Shown: in pieces, positions 11,330 to 21,800 of the stretch
Layout: the number at the start of each line of letters is the position of its first letter
Numbering within the stretch: position 1 is the first letter of the stretch
Source of the DNA: Berberis thunbergii
Lineage: Eukaryota > Streptophyta > Magnoliopsida > Ranunculales > Berberidaceae
Length of the DNA: 64,000 nucleotides
Direction of reading: 5' to 3'
Assembly: GCA_003290165.1 (NCBI GenBank)
Contig: QNQO01005791.1
Location: 1-64,000 of the forward strand
Made by a program: the position numbers and the translations under genes
Notes under the pieces: generated by a model
The model's input: only the letters and a program-made list of their open reading frames with translations
Told to the model about the DNA's origin: nothing
The model's database searches: none

Positions 11330-11610
11330 CGAATATCAGACTTTATTCGATAGTGAACTAATCATTTGACTCTGAATGGAGATCAGACTTCATCCAATAG
11401 TGGACTGATCATCTGACTCTAATGGAAATTAGACTTCATCCAATAGTGATATGATCATTTGACTCCGAATGGAGATTAGACTTCATTCAATAGTGGACTA
11501 ATCATCAAATTCCGAACGAAGATCAGACTTCATTTGACAGTGGACTAATCATCTGACTCTGAACAGAGATTAGACTTCATCTAATAGTAGACTAATCATC
11601 TGGTTCTTAA
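11330..11610. repeat. Tandem repeat, about 47-bp unit, about six copies
   Basis: Degenerate repeats of a unit like GAATGGAGATCAGACTTCAT followed by CCAATAGTGGACTAATCATC and TGACTC. It lies in the non-coding 3' interior of element C, upstream of the LTR on the minus strand. Such arrays are common in the 3' untranslated part of Tat-lineage retrotransposons. Confidence 0.85.
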
Positions 11611-11869
11611 AAGGGCTCTAGACTTCGTCATTTGAGTTATTCATCTAACTCTGAAAGGCAAGAAATCAAACTTTACCCATGTTATAGCCTAATTCTAAGT
11701 GATTAGGATGTGTTCTTAATTTCATTTGACTCTTAAAAGCCATCATACTACTTTTAAGTGAGTTATTCATTTGACACTGAAAAGACGATAGACTTCACTC
11801 GTTGTTCTGTTGACCCGACTCTAAAAAGAGATTGGGTTTTGCTCCTGATTTTGTATAGCTTAGAAACTT

Positions 11870-12080
11870 CTTGAGTTTCCCCTTTCGAATCAAATACTCT
11901 ATCTCACTCCTGTGACTTTTGCAGTTCTCAGTGTAGTGGTCGCCCTCCTTGTGAAAGGAGTAGTATTTATTGTTATTGTGTCGGAAGGGGTTTCCTCACT
12001 TTTTTGTGGGCCACTTTAGCTTTTCCAAATTCTTGATAGAGTTGAGGATGTCGGACAAACTGGAGTTGAGTGGAGTGACG
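11870..12080 (-). pseudogene. Gag nucleocapsid remnant of element C
   Basis: On the minus strand a frame reads NNNKYYSFHKEGDHYTENCK, then EIEYLIRKGKLKKFL. This is the C-terminal Gag segment of many plant gypsy elements (pattern KYC-x-FH-x-x-x-GH-x-T-E-x-C, then E-I-E-x-L-I-R-x-G-x-L). Element D has the same block near 39690-39810. No longer reading frame around it is intact. Confidence 0.6.
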
Positions 12081-12128
12081 GAGTTAGAATCGATGTAGTT
12101 GGAGGCCTTATTTTGCCTTGCACAGGGG

Positions 12129-12281
12129 GGCCTGGGAAAAACCAGTGAGGTTGCTGCCTGGGGGCGAATTGACCCTTTTGCTCCCATCTTTAACAACCTT
12201 TTGGAAAATGTGTTTAAAAAGGGGGGGGGCAAAAGTGTAAAATCCACCCCCCAGGCAGCAACCTCGCTGGTTTCCCAGGCC
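12129..12281. mobile_element. Fold-back MITE, 153 bp
   Basis: The ends are a near-perfect inverted repeat of about 35 bp: GGCCTGGGAAAAACCAGTGA... at the left, and its complement ending in TTTCCCAGGCC at the right. A short loop lies between them. No target duplication is obvious. The superfamily is not assigned. Confidence 0.75.
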
Positions 12282-12368
12282 AGAAAGAATTACTCTAACT
12301 TTTATCATAAAATAGAGATAGGAAGATACACAAGGGAAATGAAAGTCAAACATCCATTATTTATACTG

Positions 12369-12842
12369 GTGTTCTAAAAAACGCTAAGCAACGAGCGGAC
12401 GATGAATAGGTGAGTAGCGCCCAGGGGCCTAGGCGGGCACCTAGGCAATTTTAGGTTTTGTACTATAACTTTCATAATTTACAAAAGTTAAGTATAATAC
12501 CTTATCAATTACTTTCAATTTAATGCCAAAATACATATGCAAAATTTATAAACATGAAAAATTAAGCTTAAATTTATAATAGCATAAGTTGAATAACATA
12601 GAGCTTCATAGAGATTAGAGAGAAAAAAAAATTACATGCTTGATGGTACCAACATAATATCTAAAATAACTAATTGTCAATATTTGGTTCTAGATTAACT
12701 AATTGTCATTTACTAGACATGCCCAAATTTAGACCCGCCTAGACCACCCAGACCCCACCTAGGCGCCTACCCGATTTTTCACTCCGCCTAGCCATTAATC
12801 TGGGCGTCTCTCTACCGCCTAGGTCACTTTTTAGAGCAGTGA
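12369..12842. mobile_element. Degenerate fold-back element with CCTAGGC-rich ends
   Basis: The left end (TTCTAAAAAACGCTAAGC, then GGCCTAGGCGGGCACCTAGG) and the right end (CCTAGGCGCC, then CCGCCTAGGTCACTTTTTAG) are inverted copies. This resembles a widespread plant element with CTAGGCGCC motifs. The arms have diverged and the interior is AT-rich and non-coding. Confidence 0.55.
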
Positions 12843-12861
12843 TTTATACCAATTACTATCA

Positions 12862-13055
12862 CTAGGATGTCCACGCGGTTACGTGCGTGCAGATATTCAA
12901 TATAATTTTATTTATTACAATCTTTCAGGCAACAATTATTATTGATTATCTAAATAAAATAATTATTTATAATTGTAAGAGTGTATGTATAGTTTACAAA
13001 TAATTAAGGGATTCAAATAAATTATATTAAGGGCTTAGGTATAATTAATAATTGA
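12862..13055 (-). mobile_element. Helitron-like 3' terminus, copy 2
   Basis: On the minus strand the end reads CACGC-loop-GCGTG (12889-12872), then GACATC, then CTAG (12865-12862), then T. This is the same hairpin/CTRR/T layout as at 2623, with a different but still complementary stem, so the hairpin has been kept while its sequence changed. The adjoining 190 bp is shared with 2623-2815. Confidence 0.5.
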
Positions 13056-14328
13056 GAAGCGAATTTTTATCGTAAATAATCTGAATTTGAGAGAGTAAAT
13101 TTGTACATATGTAAAATGACAAAAATACCCCTGACCACTATTCACCAAACTATTTGTTTTTTAATGTAAATATAGTGAAGTTTGAAGGGCATTTGGGGCA
13201 TTCCAAAAATCAAGACTAAATTCACACATTCAGTATTTCTAAGCCGACCTCGCATTATATACTGTAGATGTTCCAGATTGTCCCTCTGACAGACTAATAT
13301 GAAATATATTTCATTATTTATTGATTAGTTATTTTCAATCAACAAACAACATTTTGAAAGATTAAATATGTGCACACTTCTGTTCTAGAGTAATATGACA
13401 ACCAATTACACAAAATCTTCTGCAGGAACCAGGCACACCTATAAGGAGAAGTAAAAGCTAATAATGTACAAACCCCGGAGAATATCTATTACTTGAAATC
13501 CCAGCTACTTTCTGGTTTTGATGACAATGCTGACTGCAACAGATTTCTCACTTCCATTAGATAAAATTGGTAATCAGTCTTATCTCAGGTCTAATTGTAA
13601 TATACAAACCTTACAACATGTTTCTTCCTAAGCGTGTAAACTAAACAGAATGACTTGGACTGCCAATGTTCTGAAAAAAACATGACACATGAAAAGTGTA
13701 TAACAAAGAAAGTTTACACGTGTTTTCCAATTCGCCAAACCTGCATGATTGAGTTTAAGAAGATCCTGTAATCAGAGCTGCAAAACATAATCAGTAACTG
13801 CCCTCAGCACCTGAGTCATTAAAAGAAAGGTTAAAATAAGAGGTTGACAATTATGTCAGCTAGCTGAATCACAGTCTATGTCCTGCAGGTGCCCATCACT
13901 GCCTGTGTACAATTCTATGCTTGTAACGTGACTAAGGCCCCACATCGCGCCAAATCAACCTGGGTGCCATTTGATACCGCTGATAATAAGCAAATGTTCA
14001 AATTGAGGGGTCAAAATGAAGACATGGAAAGGAGAGGAAAACTTTTTATCTTTGTTATGAAGCAAACTTCATCTCATAACTGCAGTATAAGCAAGTGCAT
14101 TTCAAATGAAAACCCACACAAGAACTCATAAACACAATGAAAACTGAGGAACTCGCTAAGTACTGTAGAGGGCAAGATAACATGCTATATCACATTAGCG
14201 ATGGTATCAGGTATCAAAAGCATTTAGTCTATTTGCAGGTGCCAAACTAATGCCTGCTCTACGTCAAAATACTACTTGTAAATTGTAATTGAATATGATG
14301 GGTTCCATGAGAAACCCGTCTGGGATAA
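13056..14328. other. 3' flank of the CCCH zinc-finger gene
   Basis: No coding region is supported. The last several hundred bases before 14329 are probably the 3' untranslated region of the minus-strand zinc-finger gene. A plus-strand 80-codon frame at 13889-14131 shows no recognisable motif and is not called. Confidence 0.4.
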
Positions 14329-15888
14329 TCAACCCATTATACCAGCTAACTTCTTTTCGAGCGCATCTTCATCGTCGTCATCATCTACAACGCCATTTGT
14401 GTCCTTATCAAAATTAACATGATTCGTCTCAGGTTCAGCATTATCATGCATGTGTCTGCCATCAGTGTTATCACTCATTGAGCCAAACCTTCTTTTCTCC
14501 TTCAAGATTTCGCTGAGAGGCTTAGGGCCTTCAAAGTTTTCTGATGCAGTTCTGCCATAATGAGTTTGGGTTATTAAGCTGTTTACATTTTCCTTGGCTT
14601 TACTTTTCTCTTCTTTAATCTGGGCAAGGGTCTTCGGCCCAGTGAATTTTGCCAACTCCTGCGTTGGTCGCATCTCCTGTGAACTCATACCATCCCTTGA
14701 AATTTCAGAGAATAGAAGCTTTGGTCTAGCCTGTCTTCGCCTTTCCCTCTCTTGATGTCTGGACCCAATGCGCTTAGGCTGTGAGTGCCTTGGCCAGCCT
14801 CGCCGATAGTTGTCTTGTAGCCTAGCATCATCATCACTGTGAGCTCCATTCATATTGCTTCCCACTTCTAATGCTAATCTTCTGTGAGGTGGTCGGCGAC
14901 CACGTCTTCCCAGTTGTTCTTGCCGACCATCATTCATATGGGTCATCCCCTGCCTTCTTGGACGACCTGGGATCTTCCTACGTTTTCTCAGATGGTGCCG
15001 GAGGTCTAAATTCTTCCTGTCGTTAAGTTCAACTTCCCTAGACAAATAATTTCCCTTCTGAAACATCATAGGATCCAGCAACATCTCCCTGGAACGCTTA
15101 GGAACTCTTTGGATGTATTCAGAGATATGATCCTTTTCCAGAACATCATACGAGCCATAGATTCCATGTTCATAGAGAAGTGTGGAATCCGGATATTCAA
15201 GATGATCATACCTGGCTGCTTCATCATAATCATACAGCAGCAAGTGATCATGGAGCCTGCCAGCCTCTGTATCTTGGGCTAGTAAATATTCTGCATCATC
15301 CTCATAGCCCAAATTCTCTGAGCCATCATCTACAAGCACGTCGAAACCGGGAGATGATTCCCATCGTTCCTCTGGTTCAATATGGTCTTCAACCTGATCC
15401 TCAGAACTTTGCTCTCCACACAGAATGGGCCTGCCATCAACAAAGTCTTCTGCTGGGAGATGGGTCTCTGACTTGAGTACTGCCCCTTCACATTCGGGGA
15501 AAGACATATGAAGTGAAGCACTTTGCTGAAGAGCATAGCTAGACACAGGTGGCTGCAAATCAACTTTAGACTGAACTTGCACATTCTCTGCTTCCATCAC
15601 TCTGGTTTCTGATGGCTTAGAAGGTTCTTCTATTGATATAGCCACTCTATCGCCTTTTGCAAGTGTTTTATTGTCCACATGAGCACTGGTAACTGCTGAA
15701 GTTGATTTTGAGATTTTCCAAGTAGGTGTAACACCATGGGTACCATGCATGAAAGAGCAACTATAGCCTTTGTTGCAAAAGCCATTGAAATAGAAATAGC
15801 AAGGGACATTGGTCTTGCTCACTGATACAGATGCCTGGTTCGGTAATGAAGCAGGCTCCACCGAAGTTTCAGGCCGCCCATCCAATGG
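14329..15888 (-). CDS. Exon 3 of the CCCH zinc-finger gene
   Basis: 1560 bp from the acceptor CTGCAG (just above 15888) to the TGA at 14331-14329. The open frame extends 15 nt upstream only through the acceptor, so an in-frame start at 15903 is an artefact. It encodes the third finger and the whole low-complexity tail. Joining it to exon 2 gives RHP-PLDG, the order expected for the family. Confidence 0.9.
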   Translation of the reverse strand, partial: PLDGRPETSVEPASLPNQASVSVSKTNVPCYFYFNGFCNKGYSCSFMHGTHGVTPTWKISKSTSAVTSAHVDNKTLAKGDRVAISIEEPSKPSETRVMEAENVQVQSKVDLQPPVSSYALQQSASLHMSFPECEGAVLKSETHLPAEDFVDGRPILCGEQSSEDQVEDHIEPEERWESSPGFDVLVDDGSENLGYEDDAEYLLAQDTEAGRLHDHLLLYDYDEAARYDHLEYPDSTLLYEHGIYGSYDVLEKDHISEYIQRVPKRSREMLLDPMMFQKGNYLSREVELNDRKNLDLRHHLRKRRKIPGRPRRQGMTHMNDGRQEQLGRRGRRPPHRRLALEVGSNMNGAHSDDDARLQDNYRRGWPRHSQPKRIGSRHQERERRRQARPKLLFSEISRDGMSSQEMRPTQELAKFTGPKTLAQIKEEKSKAKENVNSLITQTHYGRTASENFEGPKPLSEILKEKRRFGSMSDNTDGRHMHDNAEPETNHVNFDKDTNGVVDDDDDEDALEKKLAGIMG

Positions 15889-18800
15889 CTGCAGGAATTT
15901 CAATTAGCTTAAAAGATTTACACATGACAAAAAAAATTGAGATAAGACCAAGATGCAAATGAAAAGCATATTACAAGGAACAAGATAATAATACATTATG
16001 CCTCAACTCTATATACAATTTTTTATTTCACTGATAAAGGTGGGTCAGTGTTGATTTCAGCTTCCTTCATTTTTAAGGAGTCTGCAGCTTGAGTGCCCCT
16101 TGATTTTTGTTTACGTGTCATCTTCACATGAGGGTTTTTTTTTTTGTTAGAATTAATGGTGAACACATAAATTGTTACTAATCTTTTATGTTTATCCTAA
16201 CCAACTTCCGTCATTTTTAGTACCACATCTCTACCATTAACTTTATTCTCGAGTGCTCAATAAACACATTGAAATAATTCATTCCTGATATCCACTATCA
16301 TTGCTGTCTGCTAAAAAGTAACTGTCTTAACAAGTAGGCCAAATTTTATCATATTAGATCCTTAGTTTTACTATTTGACCTTGCAGTAATAACAGCCTCA
16401 TCTTTGTCATGTACTTCTTGGGCACTCGTAACATTTAGCACACCATAATGCAACTATTAAATTCTAAAACACAATCCCAACATTTACACCATGTCATATA
16501 CTTTTGTTAATCCAATGCTCACATCTTCAGTGGTATCTCCATCTTCAAGGACCATTCAACCCTAGTATTAGAAGTAGTCTTCAAGAAACTCCCTTGAAAT
16601 TTTCCAGGATAGATATTTTTCTTTTTCTTTTTCTTCTTCCTCTCCAGTATTTTTTTTTTCTTTTTTTCTTTCCTTGTGGTCTGGACCCAGTGCAAGTATT
16701 TCTATTTTACTTTCCAATCGTCACTTTTGAGCTTACTATTTGTCTTGTCATATAACTCTTTCTATATGATCTTACAAGTTGCAAACTACATTAACCTTTT
16801 CAAAGTTGCAGTGGGAAAGATTTCATTAAAAAAAAAAAATCTAGTGAGAGTGAGAAACTCATGGAGATCAAAGAAAGTACAAAGTTACAGGAGATTACAT
16901 ACTTAGAAAGCTATTAAAAATACAATAAATCTCCTCCCCTTTACCATCGATTGTAAGGAACTTCGAGTAAATTCTCAAAATAATTCACAAGAGCCAATCA
17001 ACATGCATTATCAAACTGTCACTTGTACAAATCATAGCTATTACAAAGTTAATGCGTTGACCTACAAATAACACTAATTAATAATGAAAATCTCTTATAT
17101 GAATAAGCCGAAAGTAGTGAATACTGCAACAAATCAACTTCACTACACATTTAGAATGGATTGGTCTAACTTGTAAAAGTATCAACAAATTTTTTTTAGA
17201 AGGTTGCAAGCATTGAAATTATATACTCAATCCCCAAAGCACAAAACCCACAACTGGTTCACACGCATAGGGTAAATGCACAAACACATTCTTGTACGTG
17301 AACTATGCAGAACCCATGCAGTATTGGATCATACTTTAGTAAATCAAAGAACACCTAGACATCTCCTTTGATGCAAAAGATAAAACCTTGAGATATAGTT
17401 TAAACGATGTGACTTGGCGCTTGATAAGACATGATATTATATATCTATACAACTCAGAAGGATAGCATCCAAACCATCATGTGATTTGTATGAGAATGGA
17501 CCAAGAAATTGTCAAAAGTCAATGTGTGGACAAAGATAGAAAATGAATAAGCATCTGCTAAGTGTGTACTGACCCTTAAACAATCATATTAAGCTCTACC
17601 CATCTTTAGGAAGTGACTTGTAAGAAAACCACCCTTCATCAGGCAAGATATTGTCCCCAATTTAGCCACTATATCCACGGTACTGGGTTTTACAGAAACT
17701 TCCGTGACAATAAACTCACCATAGAACTCAGCAATATTTGTGGTCAAGTACTCAAAGGTTACTAGAAAAGGCCTTGACGGTGATTTGAGAGAAATATTCT
17801 TACTTCACTGCAGTGGCCACCTATTACATACTAAGTGATCTGGGTGAAGTTGTGGCGGCCAGGCAGTTGGTTCCCACACCCCTACATGCTTACAAAGGTA
17901 ACACAAATATGGTCCCCCGTTAGCTTCATTAGTGTTCCCTTTGTAAGTGGGGGACCTAGTTAGCTAAAATGCCATAGTAAATTAACTGAATGAGCACATA
18001 AGGGGATTATCCCGATTCAATTTCTAACCATAGATGGCAGCTGAGAGCAACTCCAATGGGAAACCCCACTTTTTCCCTTCTTTTGTAAAAAATAAATAAA
18101 TGGGAGGGTGTGGTAGACTCGACCAAAAGATGTTGAGCGTGTGTCACAAAACAATCTTGTCAAGCCATACATTTATGGGACAAGTAGTATTTTCAAGGTT
18201 TTTTGTGAGATCAAATACCTGGAAAATTCTGAGGTCTGAGGTATTGGACTCGTTGGTTGGAGTGTTTGCTCCCCTAAACACTCCCCCCCTCAAAAAAAAA
18301 AATTTAATAAATAAAAATAGGGCATTAGTCTCACATGATTGTTTCAAGGGTCATAATGTAGAGAAAGATCTTACATGTATCTGCTCCTCTCACTTTTAAC
18401 AATTTCTTTGTCCTTTCTCTCTCCTATACAACCAACCACGCGGTAGTTTTCACTATCCCCCACAAATTGTTTAGCTAAATACCTAGCACCCAAGAAGCAT
18501 AACTCTTGCTTATTGATATCAGAAGTTGTCTCTTCATCTTGAACAACTGAATGGGGATATTTGGAAGGGCTATCTAAAGCCTTTAACTAGCTGACATATA
18601 TTTTTGAGTTACATATATATATGAATTGACCCATTGCTATTGCATGTTTTCTTAGTTTAGAGATTCGGGTTTTTAGGGTGTGTTTGGTTGCATGGAATCA
18701 TAATCCATAGGATTCCATTATGGGACCACATATATTTAAGCTAATTTGAGGTAGTATTCACCATCCACTATTAGACTTTGTGATCAAAGTTGGGAATGAA

Positions 18801-21800
18801 AATCCCATTAACATGTGAATCATATGCTTTAGTGCTTTAGAGGTAGTAAGGAGTGTGATTTCCATGTTCATGGGACTTCATTCCTACTATTGATCACAAA
18901 ATCTAATGATGGATAGTGAATACTACCTCGAATTAGCTTAAATGTAGGTGGTCCCCTCATGGATTCTCATGGAATAAAATTTCATGTAGCCAAATGCAAC
19001 CTAAGATTTTAACCAAAAAAAAATAATGTTATAGAGTATCTCCAATGGAGAGTTCAACCTCAAGCTTAAAAAGGTGGGCCAATTTGAGAGCAAGGGTGAG
19101 TGTACTCCAATGAGCCATTCAACAAAAATCTCAAAATGATGGCTAAAAAAGTAATTTTGGGGTGCAAATAGATGTTCTTACACTATTTTCCCTTGGATAT
19201 ATGGCAAAGTAACCATTTGAGCTAGACACATAGAACCATTTTGTGTGTCCGGCTCCACCCAAATCAGCCCACCCAATACCGTTTTTCTGGCAATGGTTTG
19301 AATTCTCATTGAGCTTTGGACTTTTCATTGGAGCACGAGAATTCACCCTAAAAGCTCAAACAATGTCATATATGGCTTTTGAGTCTGCCCATTGGAAATG
19401 CTCTTATGCCTTCTGATGTGGCAATTTTTTGTTAGGGATTATGGTGTTTCATATCATCCATTGTGGATGCTCTAAGCATTAGTGTTTTAAAAGGCGATTG
19501 ATGCGACCAAAAATTGCTTCAGTGTGCACGAGTTGATTGTTGGCTATAATGTACATATGATTGTTCTTATTCTTTAACGAATCGATATGTTTTATAACTA
19601 CTTTTATGATTGGTTTTATATAATTTCTTGCATAGATGATTGTTTTAGACTTTCTTAATTCGTTTATAATTTTTAATATATTTTCATACTTTTTTTTCTG
19701 AAAAATGAAGGCAACAATGAAAACCCATGATCGTCTCAGTAGTGAAAATCAATTTTTAAGACATTGCTAAGACCTTATAATATCCCTTTTAGTAATGCAT
19801 GACCCATGATCGTTCATAACTCTTGCTTATTGATATCAGAAGTTGTCTCTTCATCTTGAACAACTGAATGGGGATATTTGGAAGGGCTATCTAAAGCCTT
19901 TAACTAGCTGACATATATTTTTGAGTTACATATATATATGAATTGACCCATTGCTATTGCATGTTTTCTTAGTTTAGAGATTCGGGTTTTTAGGGTGTGT
20001 TTGGTTGCATGGAATCATAATCCATAGGATTCCATTATGGGACCACATATATTTAAGCTAATTTGAGGTAGTATTCACCATCCACTATTAGACTTTGTGA
20101 GCAAAGTTGGGAATGAAAATCCCATTAACATGTGAATCATATGCTTTAGTGCTTTAGAGGTAGTAAGGAGTGTGATTTCCATGTTCATGGGACTTCATTC
20201 CTACTATTGATCACAAAATCTAATGATGGATAGTGAATACTACCTCGAATTAGCTTAAATGTAGGTGGTCCCCTCATGGATTCTCATGGAATAAAATTTC
20301 ATGTAGCCAAATGCAACCTAAGATTTTAACCAAAAAAAATAATGTTATAGAGTATCTCCAATGGAGAGTTCAACCTCAAGCTTAAAAAGGTGGGCCAATT
20401 TGAGAGCAAGGGTGAGTGTACTCCAATGAGCCATTCAACAAAAATCTCAAAATGATGGCTAAAAAAAGTAATTTTGGGGTGCAAATAGATGTTCTTACAC
20501 TATTTTCCCTTGGATATATGGCAAAGTAACCATTTGAGCTAGACACATAGAACCATTTTGTGTGTCCGGCTCCGCCCAAATCAGCCCACCCAATACCGTT
20601 TTTCTGGCAATGGTTTGAATTCTCATTGAGCTTTGGACTTTTCATTGGAGCACGAGAATTCACCCTAAAAGCTCAAACAATGTCATATATGGCTTTTGAG
20701 TCTGCCCATTGGAAATGCTCTTATGCCTTCTGATGTGGCATTTTTTGTTAGGGATTATGGTGTTTCATATCATCCATTGTGGATGCTCTAAGCATTAGTG
20801 TTTTAAAAGGCGATTGATGCGACCAAAAATTGCTTCAGTGTGCACGAGTTGATTGTTGGCTATAATGTACATATGATTGTTCTTATTCTTTAACGAATCG
20901 ATATGTTTTATAACTACTTTTATGATTGGTTTTATATAATTTCTTGCACAGATGATTGTTTTAGACTTTCTTAATTCGTTTATAATTTTTCATATATTTT
21001 CATACTTTTTTTTTCTGAAAAATGAAGGCAACAATGAAACCCATGATCGTCTCAGTAGTGAAAATCAATTTTTAAGACATTGCTAAGACCTTATAATATC
21101 CCTTTTAGTAATGCATGACCCATGATCGTTCATAACTCTTGCTTATTGATATCAGAAGTTGTCTCTTCATCTTGAACAACTGAATGGGGATATTTGGAAG
21201 GGCTATCTAAAGCCTTTAACTAGCTGACATATATTTTTGAGTTACATATATATATGAATTGACCCATTGCTATTGCATGTTTTCTTAGTTTAGAGATTCG
21301 GGTTTTTAGGGTGTGTTTGGTTGCATAGAATCATAATCCATAGGATTCCATTATGGGACCACATATATTTAAACTAATTTGAGGTAGTATTCACCATCCA
21401 CTATTAGACTTTGTGATCAAAGTTGGGAATGAAAATCCCATTAACATGTGAATCATATGCTTTAGTGCTTTAGAGGTAGTAAGGAGTGTGATTTCCATGT
21501 TCATGGGACTTCATTCCTACTATTGATCACAAAATCTAATGATGGATAGTGAATACTATCTCGAATTAGCTTAAATGTAGGTGGTCCCCTCATGGATTCT
21601 CATGGAATAAAATTTCATGTAGCCAAATGCAACCTAAGATTTTAACCAAAAAAAAATAATGTTATAGAGTATCTCCAATGGAGAGTTCAACCTCAAGCTT
21701 AAAAAGGTGGGCCAATTTGAGAGCAAGGGTGAGTGTACTCCAATGAGCCATTCAACAAAAATCTCAAAATGATGGCTAAAAAAAGTAATTTTGGGTGCAA

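Larger units (their letters stand above)
10593..12120 (-). mobile_element. Gypsy-type element C: proximal LTR and 3' interior
   Basis: 10593-11190 is the rest of a minus-strand LTR starting TGATGATACA at 11190. It is preceded by a polypurine tract (CCAACTCGGGGGAGTAGC, 11208-11191). The interior 11191-12120 carries a 47-bp tandem repeat and, near 11870-12080, a remnant of the Gag nucleocapsid region. The TTAAATG/GCGCC block before the tract matches element D (39950-40074), so C and D are one family. No pol was seen. Confidence 0.65.
18498..19814. repeat. Tandem cassette, unit 1 (1317 bp)
   Basis: First of three nearly identical head-to-tail units within intron 2. It starts CATAACTCTTGCTTATTGAT. 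It contains two inverted-repeat elements (18676-19001 and 19033-19405) and a unique AT-rich tail with GCGATTGATGCGACC. Differences from units 2 and 3 are isolated single bases and A/T-run lengths. Confidence 0.95.

Noticed and set aside
11300..11610. Possible CRISPR-like array
   Set aside because: The repeats are contiguous without unique spacers, in a plant retrotransposon.
15889..15903. Start of the zinc-finger protein at 15903
   Set aside because: The codon is TTG within the splice acceptor region; exons 1 and 2 upstream supply the true start and two fingers.
19143..19346. 67-codon minus-strand frame repeated in all three cassette units
   Set aside because: Its conservation is fully explained by recent tandem duplication of the MITE. 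No protein match, and it ends at the element border.
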